Position numbers and translations under genes: made by a program. From NCBI GenBank assembly GCA_021811025.1, contig JAJZPX010000145.1, positions 1 through 5,595 on the forward strand: 5,595 nucleotides of DNA, read 5' to 3'. Shown piece by piece: positions 1 through 4,758 of the stretch (positions within the stretch are counted from its first letter, which is position 1; every line of letters starts with the position of its first letter). The stretch comes from Actinomycetes bacterium (GTDB lineage Bacteria; Actinomycetota; Coriobacteriia; Anaerosomatales; JAJZPX01). Under the pieces are notes generated by a model, which saw only the letters and a program-made list of their open reading frames with translations, was not told the DNA's origin and searched no databases.

Positions 1-37
1 CGCCTCCCGCTGGCAACTAGCGAGACGAAGGCGTCGG

Positions 38-64
38 GGGAGGCGGGCCTCGTGCCCGCCTCCC
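38..64. terminator. GC-rich stem-loop, probable end of upstream transcript
   Basis: Bases 38-48 and 54-64 are perfect reverse complements (11 bp) around the five-base loop CTCGT. No T-run follows, so it is not a textbook intrinsic terminator, although GC-rich actinobacterial-type terminators often lack one. It sits just before the promoter and ribosome binding site of the response regulator gene, which suits termination of an upstream transcript. An attenuator in a leader is the alternative. Confidence 0.5.
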
Positions 65-81
65 GGCGTTCTCGAGCCAGG

Positions 82-106
82 TAGAATGAGGAAGACTCCC
101 AGGAGG
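82..106 (+). promoter_or_regulatory. Candidate -10 and strong RBS of the two-component operon
   Basis: TAGAAT at 82-87 resembles a -10 hexamer (5 of 6), but no convincing -35 lies 16-18 bases upstream, where the 3' arm of the stem-loop falls. AGGAGG at 101-106 is a near-perfect Shine-Dalgarno five bases before the GTG at 112 and decides that start. The promoter part is weak; the ribosome binding site is solid. Confidence 0.45.
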
Positions 107-111
107 TCGCG

Positions 112-807
112 GTGTCGCGCAGGGTGCTCGTCGTCGACGACAACCCGAAGATCACGGAGGTGCTCTCGGCGTACCTTTCGGCCGAGGGCTTCGACGTCGA
201 GACGGCCGCGGACGGCCTATCGGCGGCCGAGGCGGTGGAGCGCCGCCTGCCCGACCTCGTCCTGCTCGACGTCATGCTGCCCGGCATCGACGGCATCGAG
301 CTCACCCGCCGCTTCCAGCGCGAGCACGACCTGCCCGTCATCCTCGTCACCGCGCGCTCCGAGGAGGTCGACCGCCTCATCGGGCTCGAGGTCGGCGCGG
401 ACGACTACGTCGTCAAGCCGTTCAGCCCGCGCGAGGTCGTCGCGCGCGTGAAAGCGGTGCTGCGGCGTGCGGACCGTGCCGCCGCGCCATCCGAGGAGAG
501 CGAGCCTCTGCGCCTCGGCGCGCTCGTGCTCGATCCCGCGCGACGTGAGGTAACCGTGGACGGGCGGCCGGTGGAGCTCACTCGGACCGAGTTCGAGATG
601 CTGGCGACGATGGCCGAGCACCCGGGACGCGTGTACACGCGCATGCAGCTGATGGAGGCCGCGCAGGGGGACGCGTACGAGGGCTACGAGCGCACGGTCG
701 ACGCGCACGTCAAGAACATCCGCCGCAAGCTCGGCGACGACCCGCGCTCGCCGCGCTTCATCCAGACGGTGATCGGCGTCGGCTACAAGCTGGAGCAGCC
801 GAGATGA
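112..807 (+). CDS. OmpR/PhoB-family response regulator
   Basis: The 231-residue product is a DNA-binding response regulator, acting in the cytoplasm as the phosphorylation-dependent output of the kinase encoded next. The receiver domain (about residues 4-118) has the full active site: acidic pair Asp9/Asp10, phospho-acceptor Asp53 in LLDVMLPG, Thr80 and Lys102 in VKPF. A short linker precedes an OmpR-type winged helix (about 133-229) ending in the typical IGVGYKL strand. Length is normal for the family. The GTG start is chosen because AGGAGG lies five bases upstream and the protein then begins directly with the receiver's first strand. Its stop overlaps the kinase start (ATGA), implying translational coupling. 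Target genes cannot be read from the window; regulation of the downstream metal-cluster operon is possible but unsupported. Confidence 0.95.
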   Translation: MSRRVLVVDDNPKITEVLSAYLSAEGFDVETAADGLSAAEAVERRLPDLVLLDVMLPGIDGIELTRRFQREHDLPVILVTARSEEVDRLIGLEVGADDYVVKPFSPREVVARVKAVLRRADRAAAPSEESEPLRLGALVLDPARREVTVDGRPVELTRTEFEMLATMAEHPGRVYTRMQLMEAAQGDAYEGYERTVDAHVKNIRRKLGDDPRSPRFIQTVIGVGYKLEQPR

Positions 808-1898
808 GGCGCGGCCTGCTGCTGCAGATATTCGCCGCGATCGTCGTCGTCGCGCTGGTCTCCGTCGTCGTGGCGGGGCTCGTCGCCCGCGCCGAGGCGT
901 CCGCGGCGTTTCGGACGTACCTCGAGCAGCTGCCGTCGATGGGACGCGGCATGGGACCCGGGCGCCACCTCGTGCTCGGAGGCGCGGAGGAGACGTTCCT
1001 CGGCGCGGTGGACCGCGGCATCGCCGTCGGCGTCGCGCTGGCGGTCGCGCTCGCCGCTGTCGCCGCGCTGGCGGTGGCGTACTACCTCACGAGGCCTCTC
1101 GAGCGCCTCACCTCGGCCGCCCGCGCGCTCGCCGGAGGCGACCTCGCGCACCGCGTGGACGTCGGCGGGCCGAGCGAGGTGGCGCGCCTGGGCGAGTCGT
1201 TCAACGAGATGGCGGGCTCGCTCGCCGAGGCCGAGGATCTGCGGCGCCGCCTCGTCGCGGACGTCGCGCACGAGCTCCGCGACCCGCTGGCCGCCCTCCG
1301 GGCGCAGGTCGAGGCGGTGGCCGAGGGCGTCCTGCCCGCGGACCAGCAGCACCTCGCCTCGCTCGCGGACGACGTGCGTTACCTCTCGCGCCTGGTGGCC
1401 GACCTCCAGGAGCTCTCCGCGGCCGAGGCCGGCGCCCTGCGCTACGACATGCAGCCGCTCGACCTCGCCGCGCTCGTCGCGTCCGAGGCCGAGCGGGCGG
1501 CCGGTCTCGCGCGCGAGGGCGTGGAGGTCCGCGCGGAGTGCGTGAGCGCCGCGCGTGTCATGGGCGACGAGCTGAGGCTGCGGCAGGTGCTGCGCAACCT
1601 CCTCGGCAACGCGCTGCGGCACACCGAGCGCGGGAGCGTGACGGCCGCGTGCTCGCGCGAGGACGGGCGCGTGCGCGTGGAGGTGCGCGACACCGGTCCC
1701 GGCATCCCCGAGAAGGACCTGCCGTACGTGTTCGAGCGCTTCTACCGGGCGGACGAGGCGCGGGCGAGGGACACCGGCGGCAGCGGGATCGGGCTGGCCG
1801 TGGCGCGCCGCATCGTCGAGGACCACGGCGGCGAGGTGTTCGCGCGCAACGCCGAGGGCGGCGGGGCGGTCGCCGGGTTCACGCTGCCTCAGGCGTGA
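804..1898 (+). CDS. Two-pass membrane sensor histidine kinase with HAMP domain
   Basis: The 364-residue product is the partner of the preceding regulator. It has a membrane segment at about residues 5-29, a short extracytoplasmic loop (about 30-70, with a Met/Gly-rich patch near 46-53), a second membrane segment at about 72-95, a HAMP linker (about 96-148), and a dimerisation/phospho-acceptor domain with His156 in HELRDPL. The catalytic domain has the N-box NLLGNA (Asn269), G1 DTGPG (Asp296-Gly300), F-box FERFYR (310-315) and G2 GGSGIGLA. All kinase motifs are intact. The oddity is Asp160, where most family members have Thr or Asn (HELRTPL). Known work on HisKA proteins assigns that residue to phosphatase activity, so dephosphorylation of the regulator may be altered. 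A GGAG lies eight bases before the ATG, which overlaps the regulator's stop. The signal sensed is unknown. Confidence 0.94.
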   Translation: MRRGLLLQIFAAIVVVALVSVVVAGLVARAEASAAFRTYLEQLPSMGRGMGPGRHLVLGGAEETFLGAVDRGIAVGVALAVALAAVAALAVAYYLTRPLERLTSAARALAGGDLAHRVDVGGPSEVARLGESFNEMAGSLAEAEDLRRRLVADVAHELRDPLAALRAQVEAVAEGVLPADQQHLASLADDVRYLSRLVADLQELSAAEAGALRYDMQPLDLAALVASEAERAAGLAREGVEVRAECVSAARVMGDELRLRQVLRNLLGNALRHTERGSVTAACSREDGRVRVEVRDTGPGIPEKDLPYVFERFYRADEARARDTGGSGIGLAVARRIVEDHGGEVFARNAEGGGAVAGFTLPQA

Positions 1899-1901
1899 TC
1901 G

Positions 1902-1927
1902 CGCCGCAAGCGGCGACCTCCCGGTCG
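1902..1927. terminator. Overlapping short hairpins after the kinase gene (weak)
   Basis: Just after the kinase stop, CGCCG (1902-1906) pairs with CGGCG (1911-1915), and CGACC (1914-1918) pairs with GGTCG (1923-1927). The two five-bp stems share bases and cannot form together. There is no T-run. Position suits termination of the two-component transcript, but short GC stems are common by chance in such DNA. Confidence 0.25.
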
Positions 1928-1948
1928 ACATGGCGCCGTCCTTCGGGA

Positions 1949-1965
1949 AATCATACAATATGATT
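1949..1965. promoter_or_regulatory. Operator palindrome over the -10 of the toxin-antitoxin promoter
   Basis: AATCATA (1949-1955), spacer CAA, then TATGATT (1959-1965) forms a perfect 7-3-7 inverted repeat in an AT-rich pocket. Two -10-like hexamers lie in it: TACAAT (1954-1959) and TATGAT (1959-1964). A good -35 is not evident; TCGACA at 1925-1930 is 23 bases from the first hexamer, too far for a normal spacer. Toxin-antitoxin operons of this kind are typically repressed by antitoxin or antitoxin-toxin complex bound to such a repeat, so this is the likely autoregulatory operator. Confidence 0.6.
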
Positions 1966-1973
1966 CTCAGATC

Positions 1974-1980
1974 GAAGGAG
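1974..1980 (+). promoter_or_regulatory. Ribosome binding site fixing the antitoxin start
   Basis: GAAGGAG ends six bases before the GTG at 1987. In-frame ATGs at 1930 and 1960 have no such site and lie upstream of or inside the promoter palindrome, so the GTG is preferred. Confidence 0.65.
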
Positions 1981-1986
1981 GCTCTC

Positions 1987-2265
1987 GTGACCGAGACGCT
2001 GACGGTGACCGAAGCAGCGCGCCATTTCGCCGACTACCTCAATCGAGTGGCGTATCGTCGCGAGTCTTTCGTGCTGGCTCGAGGCAACAAGAAGCTCGCG
2101 GAACTGCGCCCGCTGCCCGCCTGCGGGCGGCTCGGCGACCTTCCGTCACTTGTCGCATCGCTGCCTCACTTGTCGTCCGAGGATGCCGCCGATTTCGGGC
2201 GTGACCTCGACGAGGCGCGTGAGTCCATGCGGCGGGTCGAGGTGCGTGACGCATGGGGGTCCTGA
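1987..2265 (+). CDS. Phd/YefM-like antitoxin of a type II toxin-antitoxin pair
   Basis: The 92-residue product should neutralise the PIN toxin encoded next and repress its own promoter. Residues 1-42 look like the Phd/YefM DNA-binding fold: TLTVTEAARHFADYLNRV, then SFVLARGNKKLAELRPL, matching the strand-helix-helix-strand pattern with a hydrophobic final strand. Residues about 50-92 are polar, rich in acidic and basic residues, as expected for a flexible tail that wraps the toxin. The GTG start follows a good GAAGGAG; longer reading frames from 1930 or 1960 would start in promoter DNA. Its 3' end overlaps the toxin gene by 13 bases, typical of co-translated pairs with antitoxin first. The exact antitoxin family is judged by eye, and VapB-type naming would be equally reasonable. 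Confidence 0.8.
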   Translation: MTETLTVTEAARHFADYLNRVAYRRESFVLARGNKKLAELRPLPACGRLGDLPSLVASLPHLSSEDAADFGRDLDEARESMRRVEVRDAWGS

Positions 2266-2675
2266 TCGACTCGAGCATCTTGATCGAGGCCGAGAGGGGC
2301 AGGCTCGATCTGACTCAGTACGTCGATCCACGAGCGGAAGAAGAGTGCTATCTCTCAGTAGTCACGGCGAGTGAACTCCTCCACGGCGTGCACAGAGCCG
2401 CGCACGCCGGCCGGCGTGCGCGACGCTCGGCGTTCGTCGAAGGCATCCTCGAGCGGTTCCCATTGCTGGACGTAGATCTCGCCACCGCTCGCGCTCATGC
2501 GCGCCTGTGGGCCGACTTGGCAGCCGACGGCTCTCTCGTCGGCCCGCACGACATCTGGCTGGCTGCGACCTGTATCGCTCACGGGCTGACGATGGTGACT
2601 GCCAACGTTCGGGAGTTCAAGCGTGTCGCGGGTCTGCGGATCGAAGTCTGGCAGGAAGTCGCGCTTCCCGAATAG
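2253..2675 (+). CDS. vapC: VapC-like PIN-domain toxin (RNase)
   Basis: The 140-residue product is a full-length PIN-domain nuclease. Such toxins are metal-dependent RNases that cut tRNA or rRNA and stall growth when the antitoxin is lost. The acidic metal-binding residues are visible: Asp6 in the opening VLIDSSI strand, Glu41 in ASELLHG and Asp100 in GPHDIWLAA. The C-terminal TANVREF (116-122) is the usual T-x-N-x-x-(D/E)-F motif. The ATG at 2253 sits inside the antitoxin's 3' end, with GAGG ten bases upstream, so translation is probably coupled. Base composition is lower in GC than the flanks (37/60 and 35/60 in bases 2281-2340 and 2341-2400), which suggests acquisition by transfer. A perfect 24-bp palindrome lies within codons 49-57. 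The RNA target cannot be predicted here. Confidence 0.92.
   Translation: MGVLIDSSILIEAERGRLDLTQYVDPRAEEECYLSVVTASELLHGVHRAAHAGRRARRSAFVEGILERFPLLDVDLATARAHARLWADLAADGSLVGPHDIWLAATCIAHGLTMVTANVREFKRVAGLRIEVWQEVALPE
2399..2422. repeat. Perfect 24-bp palindrome inside the toxin gene
   Basis: The half-site CGCGCACGCCGG (2399-2410) is followed with no spacer by its exact reverse complement (2411-2422); the flanking pair 2398/2423 does not match. It encodes part of an Ala/Arg-rich stretch (around residues 49-57). No function is known for it from the sequence; it could form a cruciform or be a protein-binding site. Confidence 0.6.
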
Positions 2676-2689
2676 CCTCCATGATCCGC

Positions 2690-2703
2690 CCGCCCTGTGG
2701 CGG
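2690..2703. terminator. Small hairpin after the toxin gene (weak)
   Basis: CCGCC (2690-2694) pairs with GGCGG (2699-2703) around CTGT, 14 bases after the toxin stop. There is no T-run and the stem abuts the TTGACT of the next promoter. It may help separate the toxin cassette from the downstream operon. Confidence 0.25.
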
Positions 2704-2736
2704 TTGACTGCGGCTGCTAGATGTTATAAACATATA
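2704..2736 (+). promoter_or_regulatory. Promoter with overlapping PadR-type operator
   Basis: TTGACT (2704-2709) resembles a -35 and TATAAA (2725-2730) a -10, with a short 15-base spacer. Over the -10 lies an imperfect inverted repeat: TAGATGTT (2718-2725), spacer ATA, AACATATA (2729-2736), with 7 of 8 pairs matching and a perfect core ATGTT/AACAT. PadR repressors are known to bind inverted repeats with ATGT/ACAT-type arms near their own promoters. The repressor gene follows directly, so autorepression of the whole operon is likely. Confidence 0.6.
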
Positions 2737-2748
2737 GAGGACAGTGAC

Positions 2749-3231
2749 ATGAAAGGGTCAGCGCGAATGTATGGTGAGTTCCCCGAGCGGGGAGGCGGAA
2801 GAGGCGGACGCTGCTGCGAGAGCGGCGGGATGCCCGCGCGCGGAAGCCGCGGCTGGGGCTCGCTGCTCGAGCCGGCGCTGCTCGCTGCCCTGGCCGACGA
2901 GGGGACGCACGGCTACGACCTGCGCAAGGTCGTCGAGGAGATGACCGGCGGCTCCGTGTGTGCCGACCCCGGAGGGACGTACCGCGTGCTGCGGCGTCTC
3001 GAGGAGCAGGGGTTCGTGAGCTCGCGGTGGTCCGAGGGCGAGCACGGCCCGCAGCGCCGGGAGTACGAGCTGACGGAGGGGGGCCGCGCGCTTCTCGCGC
3101 ACTGGCGAGAGCACCTGCGTGAGCGCGAGCAGGTGGTGCGCAGCGTCCTCGACTCGATCGAGCGCGCGATCGGCGGCGAAGAGAATGCGACCGCCTCACG
3201 GCGGCCGGACCGACGGAAGGAGCCATCGTGA
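2749..3231 (+). CDS. PadR-family transcriptional repressor
   Basis: The product (160 residues from this start) is a PadR-type winged-helix regulator. The core spans about residues 38-123: LLEPALLAALADEGTHGYDL, then GGTYRVLRRLEEQGFV, then the wing ending in RREYELTEGGRALL. A long Arg/Glu-rich C-terminal helix (about 112-142) would form the dimer arm. Before the core is a 37-residue tail rich in Gly and Arg, with Cys22-Cys23; a third Cys is at 71. Start choice is open: ATG 2749 has AGAGG eight bases upstream, whereas ATG 2767 has AAAGGG nine bases upstream and leaves a more normal leader if transcription begins near 2737. The stop overlaps the next gene (GTGA), so it is the first gene of the metal-cluster operon. 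An autoregulatory operator precedes it. The effector is unknown; metal or redox sensing by the cysteines is only an inference. Confidence 0.9.
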   Translation: MKGSARMYGEFPERGGGRGGRCCESGGMPARGSRGWGSLLEPALLAALADEGTHGYDLRKVVEEMTGGSVCADPGGTYRVLRRLEEQGFVSSRWSEGEHGPQRREYELTEGGRALLAHWREHLREREQVVRSVLDSIERAIGGEENATASRRPDRRKEPS

Positions 3232-3587
3232 AGGTAGCGGTCTCGGCCCTCGGCCCCTCGCTCGACGATCGCGTCGACGAGCGGTTCGGCAGGGCGCGAT
3301 GGTTCGTGGTGGCCGATACGGAGACGGGCGAGCACGAGGCGCTGGACAACGACAAGGCCTCGCAGGCGCTGCAAGGCGCCGGTCTGGCGGCGGCCGAGCT
3401 CGTGGCGGACAAGGGAGTGCAAGCGGTCCTCACCGGCCACCTCGGCCCGAAGGCCTTTCGGCTGCTGGACCTCGCCGGGATCGCCGGCTACGCGGCGGCG
3501 GGGATGACGGTCGCCGAGGCGCTGGCGGCGTTCAGACAGGAGTCGCTGGTCCGCCTCTCGGAGGCGGCCGAGAGCTATGGAGGATGA
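3228..3587 (+). CDS. NifX/NafY-type cofactor-binding protein, first copy
   Basis: The 119-residue product is a single-domain member of the dinitrogenase iron-molybdenum cofactor family (NifX, NafY, NifB C-terminal domain, archaeal MTH1175, ORP, IssA). Visible family marks are the opening MKVAVSALG strand, VDERFGRARWFVV near residues 16-28, the Asp-Asn turn at 40-41, AGLAAAELVADKGVQAVLTGHLGPKAF (51-77) and a final helix TVAEALAAF. Such proteins bind or carry Fe-S or Mo-containing clusters in the cytoplasm. This copy has no cysteine; His36 and His71 are its only histidines, and His71, in TGHLGP, is the more obvious candidate ligand. The GTG start is fixed by GGAAGGAG five bases upstream and overlaps the PadR stop. 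Lack of any nitrogenase gene nearby argues against a nitrogen-fixation role. Confidence 0.9.
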   Translation: MKVAVSALGPSLDDRVDERFGRARWFVVADTETGEHEALDNDKASQALQGAGLAAAELVADKGVQAVLTGHLGPKAFRLLDLAGIAGYAAAGMTVAEALAAFRQESLVRLSEAAESYGG

Positions 3588-3590
3588 GAC

Positions 3591-3971
3591 ATGACCGAAG
3601 CAACGATGGTGCTCGCCGTACCCACGATCGGGCAAGGGGGCATGGAGTCCGAGCGATCCGGGCACTTTGGCCGGTGTGACTGCTTCACGCTGGTGGAGAT
3701 CGGCGGCGGTGCCGTGAAGGACGTGCGCGTACTGGCCAACCCGCCGCACATCGAGGGCGGCTGCCTCCGCCCGGTCGAGCTCCTCGCCGGCGCCGGCGTC
3801 AACGCGCTCGTCGTGGCGGGCATCGGCGGCAGGCCGCTGGCGGGCTTCAACGAGGCCGGCATCGACGTGTACTTCGACGACCGCCTGCCCGTCGTGGGGC
3901 AGGTCGTGGACGCCATGCTGGCGGGCGAGGTCGCGCTGATCGACCCCGGCTACACCTGCGGCGGTCATTAG
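3591..3971 (+). CDS. NifX/NafY-type cofactor-binding protein, Cys/His-rich second copy
   Basis: The 126-residue product belongs to the same family as the preceding gene but is a distant paralogue. SGHFGRCDCFTLVEI (23-37) matches the family's HFG strand; NALVVAGIGGRPLAGFNEAGIDVYF (71-95) is the central strand-loop-helix. Unlike its neighbour it has four cysteines (29, 31, 58, 123) and His25, His53 and His126, and it ends in CGGH, a tail seen in several members of the MTH1175-like branch. These residues could hold a metal or metal-sulfur cluster. GGAGGA ends six bases before the ATG, and only three bases separate it from the upstream stop, so the two are translated together and may act as a pair. 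Which metal they bind is not shown. Confidence 0.9.
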   Translation: MTEATMVLAVPTIGQGGMESERSGHFGRCDCFTLVEIGGGAVKDVRVLANPPHIEGGCLRPVELLAGAGVNALVVAGIGGRPLAGFNEAGIDVYFDDRLPVVGQVVDAMLAGEVALIDPGYTCGGH

Positions 3972-3985
3972 GGAGACGCGCGACA

Positions 3986-4005
3986 CCGGCGGCGGCACGC
4001 GCCGG
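3986..4005. other. GC hairpin directly before the first ATPase gene
   Basis: CCGGCG (3986-3991) pairs with CGCCGG (4000-4005) around an eight-base loop, ending three bases before the ATG at 4009. No Shine-Dalgarno sequence is seen in the normal window, so the stem covers the place where one would be. It could dampen translation or be chance in GC-rich DNA. Confidence 0.3.
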
Positions 4006-4008
4006 GCG

Positions 4009-4758
4009 ATGGCGATCGCCTCGGGCAAGGGCGGCACCGGCAAGACGCTCGTCGCGACAAACCTGGCGGTGCTGCTCTCGCGCGCCGGCCGGGCCGTCAC
4101 GCTCGTGGACTGCGACGTCGAGGCGCCGAACGGCCGGCTCTTCCTGCCGCCCGCGTCCGAGTCGGCCGTCCGGCCCGTCGAGGTCCCCCTGGCGGTCGTC
4201 GACGAGAGCGCGTGCGCGGCCTGCGGCGCGTGCCGCGACGCCTGCCGCTACGGCGCGATCAGGATGCTGGCCGGCCGAGTGCTGGTCTTCGCCGAGCTCT
4301 GCCACGGGTGCGGAGCGTGCGAGCTCGCGTGTCCGATCGGCGCGATGGGCGAGGAGCGGCGGCGCGTCGGCGAGGTCGAGGCGGCGGTCTCGGCCGAGGC
4401 CGTGCGGATGGTCGCGGCCGTGCGCGACGCGGACCTCATGCTGCTCGTCACGGAGCCGACGGCGTTCGGCCTGCACGACCTCGACCTGTCGTACCGCCTG
4501 GGCCGTCAGCTCGGCCTGCCGATGGCGGTCGTGGTCAACCGGGCGGACGCGGGGGCGGCGGACATCGACGGCTACTGCGCCGAGCGCGGCCTGCCGGTCG
4601 TCGCGCGCATCCCGTTCGACGCGGGGATAGCGGCTGCGTACGCTGACGGGAGACTGGTGCTCGACGCGCACGAGGAGGGCCCTCGCCTGTTCGCGGACCT
4701 GTGGGAGCGCGTCGAGTCGCTGCTCGACCTGCCGGAGGCGGCGGAGACGCGCTCGTGA
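4009..4758 (+). CDS. MinD-superfamily ATPase with inserted ferredoxin domain, lacking Walker B segment
   Basis: The 249-residue product belongs to the P-loop ATPases with an inserted ferredoxin domain. A deviant Walker A (SGKGGTGKT, 5-13) and VDCDVEAPN (33-41) form the nucleotide site. The ferredoxin insert binds two [4Fe-4S] clusters through Cys69/72/75/79 and Cys98/101/104/108. LLVTEPTAFGLHDL (145-158), VVVNRAD and IPFDAGIAAAYADG are typical family blocks. Between Cys108 and the TEP Thr148 there are 40 residues; the tandem paralogue has 86. The missing 46 are the block with DxPPG (Walker B/switch II) and its conserved Cys. The first strand is also short (MAIASGKGG). No ATG, GTG or TTG lies in frame between a stop at 3937 and 4009, and no Shine-Dalgarno is seen. 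The gene is otherwise open. It overlaps the next ATPase (GTGA) and probably forms a heterodimer with it; impaired hydrolysis is inferred. Confidence 0.88.
   Translation: MAIASGKGGTGKTLVATNLAVLLSRAGRAVTLVDCDVEAPNGRLFLPPASESAVRPVEVPLAVVDESACAACGACRDACRYGAIRMLAGRVLVFAELCHGCGACELACPIGAMGEERRRVGEVEAAVSAEAVRMVAAVRDADLMLLVTEPTAFGLHDLDLSYRLGRQLGLPMAVVVNRADAGAADIDGYCAERGLPVVARIPFDAGIAAAYADGRLVLDAHEEGPRLFADLWERVESLLDLPEAAETRS

Noticed and set aside
130..141. 12-bp palindrome GTCGTCGACGAC at the start of the response regulator gene
   Set aside because: It encodes the conserved VVDD of the receiver domain using the preferred GC-rich codons, so coding constraint explains it.
783..1958. Long antisense open frame (391 codons) opposite the kinase gene
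   Set aside because: It is the shadow of a GC-rich gene: His/Arg/Gly-rich low-complexity translation, no recognisable domain, and full overlap with a clear histidine kinase.
1930..1986. Upstream ATG starts (1930, 1960) for the antitoxin
   Set aside because: They lie upstream of or within the promoter palindrome and have no ribosome binding site; the GTG at 1987 has GAAGGAG at proper spacing and fits the family N-terminus.
3785..3798. 14-bp GC palindrome in the second NifX-type gene
   Set aside because: It is a simple GCC/GGC run encoding Ala-Gly repeats, expected by chance at this base composition.
3228..3971. Genuine nitrogen-fixation genes (nifX/nafY of a nif cluster)
   Set aside because: The fold family is right, but no nifH, nifD, nifK, nifE or nifN gene is present, and the neighbours fit an ORP-like locus better.
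2913..4100. Long antisense open frame (395 codons) opposite the PadR and NifX genes
   Set aside because: It spans several well-supported sense genes, and its translation has no family motifs.
4331..4440. Frameshift as the cause of the missing ATPase segment
   Set aside because: The sense frame continues unbroken from the ferredoxin Cys to the TEP motif with sensible residues, and only 40 codons separate them, so the bases themselves are absent rather than shifted.
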